A stretch of DNA of 64,000 bases from Thalassobacillus devorans (GTDB taxonomy: Bacteria > Bacillota > Bacilli > Bacillales > Halobacillaceae), in NCBI RefSeq assembly GCF_900176565.1, contig NZ_FXEH01000004.1, forward strand, positions 248,001 to 312,000, read 5' to 3'. Shown in pieces: positions 15,587 through 24,697 of the stretch. The notes under the pieces were generated by a model. That model saw only the letters and a list, made by a program, of their open reading frames with translations, made no database searches and had not been told where the DNA came from. How positions within the stretch are numbered: position 1 is the stretch's first letter; each line of letters starts with the position of its first letter. Both the position numbers and the translations under genes were made by a program.

Positions 15587-16372
15587 TTACATGGTAATAC
15601 GTTCAGGGTGTGAATATACGTTGAAGGAGCCGCCACGAATGAATCCGACAGCCGTGATGTTCAAGTCATGTGCTAAATCAATCGCTAAATCAGTTGGCGC
15701 TGATTTAGACAAAACGATTCCTACTCCAATCTTCGCCGCCTTTGTCAGGACCTCCGATGAAATCCTTCCGCTGAAAACAAGCACCTTATCACGTACAGAA
15801 ATTTGATTCAACAGGCAATGACCATATAATTTATCCAGTGCATTGTGTCTGCCAATGTCCGCACGTCCGACAATCATTTCATCGCCCGTACAGATTGCCG
15901 CATTATGAACACCTCCGGTACCTTTGAAGACATGACTGGTTGCCTGCATCATCTTCATTAGTTTAATGCATTGGTCGGCAGTTATCGTTGTTTTTGAGGT
16001 GGAGGTTTTGGTGGTTTGGACATCATTTTGAAAATAAAATTGTCTGCTTTTTCCACAGCAGGAACCGATAAACCGCTTGGAAAAATCACGCTGGGTATTG
16101 ATTTTGCCTTCAATTTCAATGTAGGCAAAGCCTTGCTCTTCATCAATTTGAAAATTTTTGATTTCACGTCGGAAACGGATGACACCTTCAGAGGCCAGAA
16201 ATCCGATCACCATTTCTTCCAGGTGTGCCGGAGTACAGACCATTGTTGCGAATTCTTCTTCATTTATATAAATCGTCAATGGAAACTCAGTGACAATATC
16301 ATCTTCCACTTGTGAAAATTCTCCCTGATCATATCTTGTAATTGTTCTCTTGATACTTTTTTGGTCTCTCAC
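15587..16372 (-). CDS. fdhD: formate dehydrogenase accessory sulfurtransferase FdhD
   Basis: 261 residues from GTG 16372, with AGGTGAGG upstream. FdhD passes sulfur to the molybdenum cofactor of formate dehydrogenases. The catalytic cysteine pair is at C105-C106 in FIGSCCGKSRQF, a CC where E. coli has CxxC, as is common in Bacilli. GTGGVHNAAIC and VGRADIGRHNALDKLYG are the other family signatures. It lies divergent from the OFA carrier and 2 kb from a molybdopterin oxidoreductase, which it probably matures. Confidence 0.92.
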   Translation of the reverse strand: MRDQKSIKRTITRYDQGEFSQVEDDIVTEFPLTIYINEEEFATMVCTPAHLEEMVIGFLASEGVIRFRREIKNFQIDEEQGFAYIEIEGKINTQRDFSKRFIGSCCGKSRQFYFQNDVQTTKTSTSKTTITADQCIKLMKMMQATSHVFKGTGGVHNAAICTGDEMIVGRADIGRHNALDKLYGHCLLNQISVRDKVLVFSGRISSEVLTKAAKIGVGIVLSKSAPTDLAIDLAHDLNITAVGFIRGGSFNVYSHPERITM

Positions 16373-16486
16373 TTACCTCACCTCATTTGGAAACGCTTGA
16401 AAAATTCTCGTTATTAAAATATACCGAGTCTCACAAAGAAAATACAAGCAATAAGAATCGGTAAATGTAAAATTCAGAAAAAACAA

Positions 16487-16515
16487 TTGAAATTTCAGCA
16501 AAAAACCGCTATCAT
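16487..16515 (+). promoter_or_regulatory. sigma-A promoter of the OFA-carrier leader
   Basis: TTGAAA at 16487-16492, 17-bp spacer, TATCAT at 16510-16515. Transcription would begin about 16522, leaving a leader of about 205 bases. Confidence 0.6.
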
Positions 16516-16521
16516 AATTTA

Positions 16522-16701
16522 TGTTCATAAAATTGTAACATTTAAGATGCGAGATAGCGATCCTGTCATCGATTTTAAATGCCGTCAACTATTGTAAACG
16601 ATTACTTTGGTGTGCAAGTAGTGAACCTGCTTGGAACTAACACGTCGTCATTTACTTTTGCATGGGAAAATTCTGCAAAAGTAAAGTGAGGGCGTTTTTT
16701 T
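16522..16701 (+). promoter_or_regulatory. long structured leader with intrinsic terminator; riboswitch candidate of unassigned class
   Basis: The terminator stem is tttacttttgca (16651-16662) with tgcaaaagtaaa (16674-16685), followed by GTGAGGGCG and seven T, only 26 bases before the TTG start. Upstream a hairpin caagtag (16615-16621) with ctgcttg (16627-16633) sits inside an outer gtg/cac pair. Segment 16602-16616 (ttacttt...tgca) resembles the left arm of the terminator and could pair with its right arm instead. I could not match it to a known class (including Moco, SAM, FMN, THF) from memory. Confidence 0.5.
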
Positions 16702-16726
16702 ATTTTTATAAAGGGAGTGAAATAGT

Positions 16727-17980
16727 TTGGAAAAAACAAAAAATCGTTGGCTGATTGCGTTAGCTGCTGTAGGGATTCATATTTCTATCGGCTCCGTTTA
16801 TGCCTGGAGTGTGTTTACGAATCCATTGATCGAGGAGTATGGCTGGAGTCTTAGCAGTGTATCGCTGACTTTTAGTATCGCCATTTTATTTCTAGGGTTA
16901 TCGGCAGCATTTATGGGACATTTCGTGGAAAAATACGGGCCCCGCAAATCAGGAATGGTGGCAGCCAGTTTCTTTGGTGTTGGAATGGTTGGTTCCGGTT
17001 TGGCTGCTACGTTGGAATCACTTTGGTTTTTATATTTTACATACGGTGTTTTGGCTGGAATCGGGCTTGGAATTGGGTATATTACCCCTGTCTCCACATT
17101 GGTAAAATGGTTTCCTGATCGCAGGGGATTAGCCACAGGTCTTGCGATTATGGGATTCGGCTTCGCAGCGATGATCGCAAGCCCTGTGATGGCGAATTTG
17201 ATTGATTCTGTTAGTATTCCAGCTACCTTTTTTATCTTAGGTGCTACCTATTTTGTCATCATGATGGCATCAGCTGTTTACTTGGAAAAACCACCAGAAG
17301 GATATATGAAAGAGTTCAGTCAGGACAAAAAGAAAACTCCGGACCTTTCTCAATTGACTGCCAATGAAGCAGTCAAAACACGCCGGTTCTGGTATTTATG
17401 GGTTATGCTGTTTATCAATGTCACATGCGGAATCGCGATACTGTCTGTGGCTTCCCCGATGGCGCAGGAAATTGCCGGACTTAGTGCTGCAGCAGCAGCG
17501 ACAATGGTAGGTCTGATGGGATTTTTCAATGGTGCAGGCCGGATAGCCTGGGCATCAATTTCTGACTATATTGGGCGTCCGAATGTATACACAACGTTCT
17601 TTATCATTCAAGTTGTTGCATTCTTTGCGCTTCCCGGCATTACTCATGCCATCCTGTTTCAGGTAGTCGTTTTCTTAATAATCACATGTTACGGCGGAGG
17701 TTTCTCATCTATCCCAGCCTATATCGGAGATTTGTTTGGAACCAAGCAGTTAGGTGCTATCCATGGTTATATTCTGACCGCATGGGCTGCAGCTGGTCTG
17801 GCCGGACCAATTTTGGCTTCCTGGATCAGGGAAGTGACGACCAGCTATGCTTTGACCTTATCAATTTTTGGTACTATGTTTGTGGTAGCACTGATTGTTT
17901 CACTGATCATCCGCATCGATATTAAACAGTTGAAGCAAGCACAAGGTTCCACGGCTTCTGCACAGAAACTTTCTAGTTGA
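16727..17980 (+). CDS. OFA-family MFS transporter (oxalate/formate antiporter type)
   Basis: 417 residues from TTG 16727, with AAAGGGAGTG upstream. Twelve membrane helices. The start WLIALAAVGIHISIGSVYAWSVFTNPL and the VSTLVKWFPDRRGLATGLAIMGFGFAA loop between helices 4 and 5 are hallmarks of the OxlT/YhjX branch. Known OFA members exchange oxalate and formate or move pyruvate and lactate. Its setting between fdhD and an Fdh-type molybdoenzyme suggests formate or a related organic acid; this is inference. Expression is likely controlled by the terminator in its leader. Confidence 0.85.
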   Translation: MEKTKNRWLIALAAVGIHISIGSVYAWSVFTNPLIEEYGWSLSSVSLTFSIAILFLGLSAAFMGHFVEKYGPRKSGMVAASFFGVGMVGSGLAATLESLWFLYFTYGVLAGIGLGIGYITPVSTLVKWFPDRRGLATGLAIMGFGFAAMIASPVMANLIDSVSIPATFFILGATYFVIMMASAVYLEKPPEGYMKEFSQDKKKTPDLSQLTANEAVKTRRFWYLWVMLFINVTCGIAILSVASPMAQEIAGLSAAAAATMVGLMGFFNGAGRIAWASISDYIGRPNVYTTFFIIQVVAFFALPGITHAILFQVVVFLIITCYGGGFSSIPAYIGDLFGTKQLGAIHGYILTAWAAAGLAGPILASWIREVTTSYALTLSIFGTMFVVALIVSLIIRIDIKQLKQAQGSTASAQKLSS

Positions 17981-18038
17981 TTTTTGGCGTCCGTCCTACT
18001 ACTATTTAAGAAGTATTATAGAAAAGGTTGAAGCAACG

Positions 18039-18395
18039 ATGAGTAAATATGAAGCTGAGTTCAGTAATCTAGTAAAAGCCTTTCGGAAACGGCATATGGG
18101 AAAAGGACCGAGTAAAATCAGTACCACCTTTTGCAAGAACTGGGCCATATGCGAGATGGAAGGCAACTTGTCACCTGTAGAAAAGTTTATCGCCAATGAG
18201 GACGAGGGCAAGCAAATGGTTCGTGCAGCCCGTACGGAAATGGTCAAAAATATGTACCGGCAAAATCACCCGGTGGAAATGGAAGAATTCCTGCAGTGTG
18301 ATTTCGTCGATTTGTTTGTGGATATCGATATAGAAAAAGACTTCGGGATGTCGATTTTCGTTTTCAGTGAAGATCTAGAAAAGAAATTTTCATAA
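18039..18395 (+). CDS. DUF2294 (MpsC-like) protein
   Basis: 118 residues. The sequence YEAEFSNLVKAFRKRHMGKGPSKISTTFCKNWAICEMEGNLSPVEKFIA and the following ARTEMVKNMYR with a DFVDLFVDIDIEKDFGMSIFVF end match the DUF2294 family, which often sits beside formate dehydrogenase genes in Bacilli and is related to the membrane-potential protein MpsC. It is a soluble protein. The biochemical role is unknown. It lies between the OFA carrier and the molybdoenzyme and is followed by a terminator. Confidence 0.75.
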   Translation: MSKYEAEFSNLVKAFRKRHMGKGPSKISTTFCKNWAICEMEGNLSPVEKFIANEDEGKQMVRAARTEMVKNMYRQNHPVEMEEFLQCDFVDLFVDIDIEKDFGMSIFVFSEDLEKKFS

Positions 18396-18436
18396 TAGAA
18401 TGGTTTGGTACTTCACAGCGCCCCTGTAAAAGGCTT

Positions 18437-18490
18437 AACCACCATACCTCCAAGATGTTGCAAAGCTCAATGGAGATATGGTGGTTTTTT
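18437..18490 (+). terminator. intrinsic terminator ahead of the molybdoenzyme gene
   Basis: A 16-bp stem with one mismatch: arms 18437-18452 and 18471-18486, followed by T4. It ends 35 bases before the next start codon. Confidence 0.75.
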
Positions 18491-18524
18491 GTTTATATGA
18501 ATCTAAATAGTAAGGAGAATACAT

Positions 18525-20885
18525 ATGGGACAAACGAAACATAATGGACCGATGAAAAAATCTAAAATACCTGCACCGGAGCACTGGGTGAGCCCAATCC
18601 CGTTCGGACTGGGAAAGATAAAGCCTAAGCATATCCGTGATACGATGAAAGTCGCCTGGGATAACAAGGATAACTTAAACTATGCTAAGAACATCATTAC
18701 CAAAGGAGTGTGTGATGGCTGCGCATTAGGCGTTTCCGGTCTTTACGATCAGACATTGACCGGGCCGCATATTTGTACGACACGATTGAATGTGCTTCGT
18801 TTAAATACAATGCCAGCTATTAAAGAAGAGATCCTCCATGCCGATATAGAGGAACTTCGGCAGTATTCCAGTACAGAGTTAAGGGAGCTTGGCAGGATTC
18901 CGTACCCGATGATCCGCAGAAAAGGGGAGCGAAAGTTTTCCCGTCTGACATGGGATGATGCCATGGACATGATTGCAGATAAGATGAAAGCTCTGGACCC
19001 GAAGCAGTATGCTTTTTACCTCACCTCCCGTGGGATCACCAATGAATCTTATTATGTAGCGGGAAAAGTAGCCCGTTTTCTTGATACCAATCATATCGAT
19101 AACGCTTCCCGTATTTGTCACTCGCCGAGTAAGACCGCATTAAAGCGTTCGGTGGGGGTAGGTGCTTCAACGGCGAATTACCAGGACTGGATTGGCACAG
19201 ATGTCCTGTTGTTCTGGGGTAGTGTTGCCTCCAATAGTTCGCCAGTTTCGACTAAGTATATGCTCGAAGCAAAGAAAAAGGGGACAAAAATCATAGTTAT
19301 CAATCCATACCGTGAGCCGTCGATGGATAGATACTGGATTCCATCCAATCCAGAGTCGGCTTTGTTTGGAACTAAAGTAGCTGATGATTTTTATCAAATC
19401 AATATTGGCGGGGACATTGCTTTCATGCATGGGATTATGAAGCACTGGTTCGAAATGGAAGAAAAGCAGCACGGTGCTGCTATCAACCATAAATTTGTTG
19501 ATGAGCATGTTAATGGATTTGACGAATTAAAACAGCAGGTTATCTCCCTATCCTGGGATGCCATCACCGAATCTTCCGGGGTTTCAAAAGCACGTATTAT
19601 CGAACTTTCCGAACTGCTTGCGAATAGCAAAAATGCTGTTTTTGCCTGGGCGCTTGGTTTGACAATGCATTCCTTTGCAACGGATAACATTTCCCAGGTA
19701 GCGAACCTGGCGTTGCTTCGAGGTTTTCTTGGACGAGAACATAATGGCTTAATGCCTTTCCGTGGTCACTCCAGTGTCCAGGGAAGTGGTGAAATGGGTG
19801 CTGATCCTTTTGTACTTCCTGGCGGGGATTTCAAAGGTGATCATATTGACAGAATCGAAAAGCTATGGGAATTTGAACTTCCTGAATGGCAGGGAGATGT
19901 CGTCGGTGTGACACTTGAAAACATCCTGCTCCCAGATGATCATGAACGGAAAATCAAGCTGTACTATCTATCTGGTGGGAATTTCCTAGAAACCATGCCG
20001 GATCCTGGTTTTGTAGAGCAAGCATTAGCGGAGCTTGATATCCGTGTCCATCAGGATATCATCCTGAATACTTCCACACTTGTCGATGCGAAAGAAGCGG
20101 TGATTGTATTGCCGGCTAAGACACGATATGAACAGGAAGGCGGCGGTACATCTACTTCTACAGAACGGATGGTTTATTTTTCACCGGAAATTGAAGGGAA
20201 TAAAAATAAAATCGAAGAAGCTCGCACCGAATGGAAAATTTACATCGATCTCGCTAAACGCGTCAAACCCGAATCTGCTCATTTGGTCGACTTTAAGGAT
20301 GGTCAGGCCGTCCGTGAAGAAATCGCTAAAGCCAACCCGAATTATGATGGCATTCAGCATTTAAAAAAACAGGGGGACGTCTTCCAATGGGGCGGAGCCT
20401 GGTTATGTGAAGGTGGCGTTTGCCCGACGCCGGACGGGAAAGGGAGCCTGATTCCAGTAGAAATACCTGATTTGAACAAGAAGCCGGGTGATTTTTATCT
20501 GACAACACGCCGAGGCAAACAGTTCAATTCAATGGTCTACAAGGAGACCGACCCGATTAATGGAGCTGAGCGTTATGATGTCCTGATCAATCGTGAGGAT
20601 GCGGATGATAATCGGATACATGATGGAGAAGCAGTGGTTTTATATAACCAGTACGGAATTTTTCAAGGAAGAGCCAAGTTTGCCAGTATCGCGAAAGGAA
20701 ACCTTGGCGTCCATTTCCCAGAAGGGAACTTCTTGTTACCAAAAGGCCGCTATGAACAGTTTGCTAAAATCCCAGACTATAATATTGGTGTAAAAGTGGA
20801 GAAGGCAGAGAAATTCAATGCCAGAAAAGACACCCAGTATTTGGAGAGAAAAATTGATGATTTAGAAGATACACCTGGGGCCTGA
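18525..20885 (+). CDS. FdhF/YdeP-type molybdopterin oxidoreductase
   Basis: 786 residues. It fits the Fdh-alpha-like branch that includes E. coli YdeP. C63 and C66 (GVCDGCALG) and C84 (GPHICTTRL) lie near the N-terminus where related enzymes hold an iron-sulfur cluster, though the spacing differs from the standard CxxCxxxC. C198 in NASRICHSPSK is a candidate molybdenum ligand. FWGSVASNSSPVSTKYML and MPFRGHSSVQGSGEMGADP are cofactor-binding stretches, and KPGDFYLTTRRGKQFNSM opens the C-terminal dinucleotide domain. FdhD nearby would sulfurate it. Formate as substrate is not proven. Ends at a terminator. Confidence 0.85.
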   Translation: MGQTKHNGPMKKSKIPAPEHWVSPIPFGLGKIKPKHIRDTMKVAWDNKDNLNYAKNIITKGVCDGCALGVSGLYDQTLTGPHICTTRLNVLRLNTMPAIKEEILHADIEELRQYSSTELRELGRIPYPMIRRKGERKFSRLTWDDAMDMIADKMKALDPKQYAFYLTSRGITNESYYVAGKVARFLDTNHIDNASRICHSPSKTALKRSVGVGASTANYQDWIGTDVLLFWGSVASNSSPVSTKYMLEAKKKGTKIIVINPYREPSMDRYWIPSNPESALFGTKVADDFYQINIGGDIAFMHGIMKHWFEMEEKQHGAAINHKFVDEHVNGFDELKQQVISLSWDAITESSGVSKARIIELSELLANSKNAVFAWALGLTMHSFATDNISQVANLALLRGFLGREHNGLMPFRGHSSVQGSGEMGADPFVLPGGDFKGDHIDRIEKLWEFELPEWQGDVVGVTLENILLPDDHERKIKLYYLSGGNFLETMPDPGFVEQALAELDIRVHQDIILNTSTLVDAKEAVIVLPAKTRYEQEGGGTSTSTERMVYFSPEIEGNKNKIEEARTEWKIYIDLAKRVKPESAHLVDFKDGQAVREEIAKANPNYDGIQHLKKQGDVFQWGGAWLCEGGVCPTPDGKGSLIPVEIPDLNKKPGDFYLTTRRGKQFNSMVYKETDPINGAERYDVLINREDADDNRIHDGEAVVLYNQYGIFQGRAKFASIAKGNLGVHFPEGNFLLPKGRYEQFAKIPDYNIGVKVEKAEKFNARKDTQYLERKIDDLEDTPGA

Positions 20886-20892
20886 TGAAATG

Positions 20893-20930
20893 ACCTCGGC
20901 AGGATAACAAATCCTCGCCGGGGTTTTTTA
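20893..20930 (+). terminator. intrinsic terminator
   Basis: acctcggc-aggat (20893-20905) pairs with atcct-c-gccggggt (20911-20924), then T6. Confidence 0.75.
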
Positions 20931-21023
20931 TTATTTTGTGAAAAAGAGTGAAAAAACGGAGTTATGAGCGGATTTTTCTCTTTGTGATCAAAAAGATGTA
21001 TTTACGATCAATAAGCAGACAGG

Positions 21024-21073
21024 TGCAAAAAAAGGGCTATCCCAGAAGTCTCTGAAAGACTTTGGGAACAGCC
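21024..21073 (-). terminator. minus-strand terminator of the DUF3243 gene
   Basis: Long stem between 21035-21051 and 21058-21073 with one or two bulges; on the minus strand it ends in a run of T (A-run at 21027-21033 on plus). Confidence 0.75.
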
Positions 21074-21084
21074 GTCTGCTAAAA

Positions 21085-21405
21085 TTAGTTGGTTGAATCG
21101 GCAAGCTTTACAAGAACATGCGCCATATGCTTCCGTTCTTCTTCGTCGGCAAACTTCCAAAGTTCATTCAGCAATTTTTCTTCGCGTTTTCTTGGATCTT
21201 CGTTTTTAGCAAGGTAATCACCCACACGCTTGGCGCCTTTCGTAAGTCCCTCTTCGCCAAGTCCAAGCTTTTCACCTTTATTAACCTGGTCACCTAAATA
21301 ATCCTTGAAGTTCTGGAAATTCTGCATGATGTCGTCTTTTTTATCTTCACTCATATTAGCTGCTGCGTCACGAGGATCTTTCACTATATCAAGCTCCTTT
21401 TCCAT
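21085..21405 (-). CDS. DUF3243 family protein
   Basis: 106 residues from ATG 21405. A longer frame begins at TTG 21435, but neither start has a clear binding site, so the N-terminus is uncertain. The core NFQNFKDYLGDQVNKGEKLGLGEEGLTKGAKRVGDYLAKNEDP followed by REEKLLNELWKFADEEERKHMAHVLVKL is typical of DUF3243, a small all-helical family of Bacilli. B. subtilis YmfJ is a member. Function unknown. The extra acidic N-terminal part is longer than usual for the family. Confidence 0.75.
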   Translation of the reverse strand: MEKELDIVKDPRDAAANMSEDKKDDIMQNFQNFKDYLGDQVNKGEKLGLGEEGLTKGAKRVGDYLAKNEDPRKREEKLLNELWKFADEEERKHMAHVLVKLADSTN

Positions 21406-21537
21406 GTAATGGTAGACAATACCACTTTCCAGCAAAGTTGAAACATTTGCATTATTCGAAAAGAGCAGCAGATTTACATAAGAAAATAATTATCTTAAAG
21501 TAATACTATAACTATCGAAAAGAATAAAGGTGAAACC

Positions 21538-22431
21538 ATGGATATCCGACATTTGAAGTATTTTATAGAAGTATCACGGTTCAGCAGTTTTACACGAGCT
21601 GCTGATCATTTATTCGTCACACAGCCGACAATCAGTAAAATGATAAAAAACCTGGAAGAGGAACTTGGCGTTGAACTGTTCGATCGCTCCAGAAAACAGC
21701 TGGTGCTAACCGATGCAGGACGAGTAATACTGGATCAGGCTCAAACCATTGATAAAGCGTTTGACAACCTGCAGACAGAACTGGATGATTTGATCGGTTT
21801 ACAGAAGGGACACATTAGAATTGGACTGCCGCCAATCATGGATGCCGACCAATTTATCCGTATTCTGGGAGAGTTTCACCAGCTTTATCCTAATATAACG
21901 TTTCAGTTAATAGAGAACGGAACAAGAAAAATTGAGGAAGATATCATTAACGATAATCTTGATGTCGGAATTGCAGTGCTGCCGACAGAGGAAGAAGAGT
22001 TTCACCATTTTTCTTTTATGAAGGAAGAGTTGCGGGTGGTTGTGCCGACATCTCATAAACTCGCTTCCAGGAAGCAAATTAAACTGGAAGAATTGAGTGA
22101 GGAATTATTTATTCTCTTCAATAAGGATTTTGCGCTGAATGAACGTATCAGATCAGCTTGTAAGGAAGCAGGATTTCTCCCTCAGGTGGTCTCAGAAAGT
22201 TCGCAATGGGATTTCATCGGAAAAATGATTACAGCTGATTTGGGAATCTCGATTTTGCCATATAGTGTGTCAAAGTTGTTGAAAGAAGACGTCCGTATTA
22301 TTAAAGTTGTAAAACCAGTGATTGAGTGGGACCTGGCTATTATATGGAGGAAAAATCATTATTTATCTTTTGCCACAAAAGAATGGCTCAAGTTCACTCA
22401 AGAGCGCCTGATGGAGGACACCTCTGAATAA
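21538..22431 (+). CDS. LysR family transcriptional regulator
   Basis: 297 residues, standard LysR size. The DNA-binding domain is residues 1-60 (HLKYFIEVSRFSSFTRAADHL, then TQPTISKMIKNLEEELGVELFDR), followed by a two-lobed effector domain starting at GHIRIGLPP. It resembles the CidR/YwbI branch that senses acetate or other weak acids, but this is not firm. AAAGGTG precedes the ATG. It is divergent from the DUF3243 gene and not clearly tied to a target in the window. Confidence 0.88.
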   Translation: MDIRHLKYFIEVSRFSSFTRAADHLFVTQPTISKMIKNLEEELGVELFDRSRKQLVLTDAGRVILDQAQTIDKAFDNLQTELDDLIGLQKGHIRIGLPPIMDADQFIRILGEFHQLYPNITFQLIENGTRKIEEDIINDNLDVGIAVLPTEEEEFHHFSFMKEELRVVVPTSHKLASRKQIKLEELSEELFILFNKDFALNERIRSACKEAGFLPQVVSESSQWDFIGKMITADLGISILPYSVSKLLKEDVRIIKVVKPVIEWDLAIIWRKNHYLSFATKEWLKFTQERLMEDTSE

Positions 22432-22444
22432 GAGGTGTTTTTTA
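22418..22444 (+). terminator. intrinsic terminator overlapping the LysR stop
   Basis: acacctct (22418-22425) pairs with agaggtgt (22431-22438), then T6. Confidence 0.8.
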
Positions 22445-22614
22445 ATGGACGTATGTGGCATTAACTATGGCTTTAGCGCATGGATGAAAGCATTTGCATA
22501 GATTTTGTCTATCCAATCCATGATAAATATCCATTTCACTTATAGGAGCGCCAGGCTTAGACTTGGATTATCAAACGTTTGAGAATTACCACATCACAGA
22601 AGGGGTTATGAAGT

Positions 22615-23148
22615 ATGACTGAAACAAAGAGTCCAAAAGAGAGCCTGATTGTAAATACCGATCAAGTGATGATCAACGATTTAAATAATTATAATACACT
22701 GTTCGGCGGTGTATTAATGAAAAAATTAGATAATAACGCTACTTTATCTGCGCGAAGGCATGCACGGGCAAAAGAATGTGTGACCGCTTCAACGGATTCT
22801 ATTGACTTCCTTCATCCGATTCACCAGACAGATTCGGTGTGTGTGGAATCCTATGTTTCCTACACTGGCAACAAGTCGATGGAAATATTCTGCAAAGTCA
22901 TTGCTGAAGATATGATTACCGGGGAACGAAAGATGGCAGCGACTGCTTTTCTCACCTTTGTAGCATTAGATGAGAACAAACAACCGATCAAAGTGCCAGA
23001 GATTGTTCCCGAATCGGAAGAGGAAAAGTTTTTATATGAATCCGGAAAAGAACGTGCGGAACGACGGAGAAAACGTAAAGAACACAGTAAAGAACTGACA
23101 CGGATGATCGGCTTAGAGAAACCATGGGAAAAAGGAGTGGAACTATAA
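22615..23148 (+). CDS. acyl-CoA thioesterase, hotdog fold (YkhA-like)
   Basis: 177 residues from ATG 22615 with GGGG upstream. The hotdog signature is NDLNNYNTLFGGVLMKKLDNNATLSARRHA, where NxxNTLFGG forms the acyl-CoA loop, followed by VTASTDSIDFLHPI. The C-terminal tail is charged (ERAERRRKRKEHS). Such enzymes hydrolyse acyl-CoA to acid and CoA in the cytoplasm; chain preference is unknown. The stop codon overlaps the ATG of the next gene by one base, suggesting translational coupling. Confidence 0.88.
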   Translation: MTETKSPKESLIVNTDQVMINDLNNYNTLFGGVLMKKLDNNATLSARRHARAKECVTASTDSIDFLHPIHQTDSVCVESYVSYTGNKSMEIFCKVIAEDMITGERKMAATAFLTFVALDENKQPIKVPEIVPESEEEKFLYESGKERAERRRKRKEHSKELTRMIGLEKPWEKGVEL

Positions 23149-23522
23149 TGGCATACATGCTGGCTGGGTTGAATGATTTGTATGAGGCGAAGGAAGATTT
23201 AGAGGTATTGAAACAGGAGTACCCGGAGTTAAGCGAACAGCTGGTTCATGTGGTCAGCCTTACGAGACAGATGCAATTAAAATATGGATATATGGGATCT
23301 TTGTTAAGAGATGAAGATCTCCCGGAATATGAGCCGAAGTATTTGAGAGGGTCAATTCTTCATCTTTACCAGCAAGAGGTGAACAAACTGAAAGAAAATC
23401 CTTCAATCGAAAAATTAATAGATATCATGAGGAAGTATAAAAGTATCAATGATTCCAAGTTGTTTTTACTGACACTTGGTGCCAAGCCCGAGCTGCTTCA
23501 AGGCTCTACTATAATAAAATAA
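23148..23522 (+). CDS. hypothetical helical protein, 124 residues
   Basis: ATG 23148 overlaps the thioesterase stop (TAATG), with AAAGGAGTGG upstream. The product is predicted all-helical and charged, with EAKEDLEVLKQEYPELSEQLVHVVSLTRQMQLKYGYM in its first half. No domain recognised. Coupling to the thioesterase suggests a related role, but nothing in the sequence shows what. Ends at a terminator. Confidence 0.7.
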   Translation: MAYMLAGLNDLYEAKEDLEVLKQEYPELSEQLVHVVSLTRQMQLKYGYMGSLLRDEDLPEYEPKYLRGSILHLYQQEVNKLKENPSIEKLIDIMRKYKSINDSKLFLLTLGAKPELLQGSTIIK

Positions 23523-23529
23523 AGAGTGA

Positions 23530-23563
23530 AAAATCCAGCAGAATGCGATCTGCTGGATTTTTT
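23530..23563 (+). terminator. intrinsic terminator
   Basis: Perfect 11-bp stem aaatccagcag (23531-23541) and ctgctggattt (23550-23560) with a T run. Confidence 0.85.
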
Positions 23564-23638
23564 ATTCTTTTTGTAGAAATTGGAAGGGAACTGGCGGGAA
23601 ATGTCTAATGTTATTAAAGAACAGAGGAGGATGCAAAT

Positions 23639-24115
23639 ATGGAATATAATATTGTAACACTTCCCGAATATCGTGGAGTAGGCTTGAAATGGGAAGGGGC
23701 ATATGCTGAAGTCAGTACATTGAAAGAAACCATTTACCATATGAAAGACAGGGCTAAAGAGCTCGAGGAAGCTGTTGATCGCAACCTTCAACTGGGATTG
23801 TCCTATCATCTCAGACCTGATGGATTCACCCATTATTCTGTCTATGAAGTCAATAAAAGTCAGCAGATTCCTGCAGGTATGATTGAAATAATTATTCCTG
23901 AACTGACTTATTTACATGTCTATCATGAACGGGGGAGGGACATTGGTGAAACGTACACACAAATTTATAGTTGGTTCAAAGAAATTAACTATAAACCTTA
24001 TAAGGATGAACGTAAATATTACGATGAGCTTCCGATTAAGCATGAACGCTATCCAGCTGATCGTGATTTAAGCGATCCTCATTTTGATATCTTAATACCT
24101 GTGGTAAAACGGTGA
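23639..24115 (+). CDS. GyrI-like small-molecule-binding domain protein
   Basis: 158 residues consisting of a single AraC effector-binding/GyrI-like domain without a DNA-binding head: EYRGVGLKWEGAYAEVSTLKETI at the start, YSVYEVNKSQQIPAGMIEIIIPELTYLHVYHERG in the middle, and HFDILIPVVK at the end, as in Rob and GyrI folds. Stand-alone members bind small molecules or inhibit gyrase; the ligand here is unknown. AGAGGAGG precedes the ATG. Its end lies 4 bases from the end of the convergent ykuD gene. Confidence 0.75.
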   Translation: MEYNIVTLPEYRGVGLKWEGAYAEVSTLKETIYHMKDRAKELEEAVDRNLQLGLSYHLRPDGFTHYSVYEVNKSQQIPAGMIEIIIPELTYLHVYHERGRDIGETYTQIYSWFKEINYKPYKDERKYYDELPIKHERYPADRDLSDPHFDILIPVVKR

Positions 24116-24119
24116 CAGG

Positions 24120-24614
24120 TTAGGGATGGATGTATACGCCTGTTCCGATAGGGATCGTGCGAGCCAGTTCTTCGACATCCTTGTTATACATTCGGATACA
24201 GCCACGAGAGACTGCTTTTCCAATGGAGCTTGGATCGTTGGTGCCATGGATGCCATAATGTTGTTTTGACAGGCTCATCCACATGGTACCGAATGGTCCT
24301 CCCGGATTTGGGGCTTTATTGATGACTACATAATTTCCGATAGGAGTACCATGAAGTATCCTGCCTACCGCGATCGGATATTGTTTTTGCAAAACACCAT
24401 TCCTTAGTAAGCGAAGTGTTCGGTTATTGAGTGAAATATCAATGCTATAAGGAATGGATGCCGGGTTAGGTAAGCCTGGGATATTAATCGCTTGACCGGG
24501 GTAGATGAGGTCAGGATTGATTGTTGGGTTAACCTGAATGATTTGAGCCAATGGCTTCCGGTAATCACGGGAAATCTGTGTCAGCGTTTCACCTGGTTTG
24601 ACAGTATGGATCAT
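24120..24614 (-). CDS. ykuD: LysM and L,D-transpeptidase YkuD
   Basis: 164 residues, the same length as B. subtilis YkuD. Residues 2-46 form one LysM repeat ([25 protein letters not shown]) that holds the cell wall; residues about 55-163 are the catalytic domain with H123 in HYGIHGTND and C139 in SRGCIRMYN. There is no signal peptide, as in the B. subtilis protein. It forms alternative peptidoglycan cross-links and is associated with spores in B. subtilis. The start has GGAGGTGG on the minus strand. Confidence 0.92.
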   Translation of the reverse strand: MIHTVKPGETLTQISRDYRKPLAQIIQVNPTINPDLIYPGQAINIPGLPNPASIPYSIDISLNNRTLRLLRNGVLQKQYPIAVGRILHGTPIGNYVVINKAPNPGGPFGTMWMSLSKQHYGIHGTNDPSSIGKAVSRGCIRMYNKDVEELARTIPIGTGVYIHP

Positions 24615-24697
24615 AGGTTGCCACCTCCGTGATAGTTTCTTCTATATTATGTGTTTCACTGTGGTTGGTGAGTATGTAACTTGAAATGCAGGTTTAT

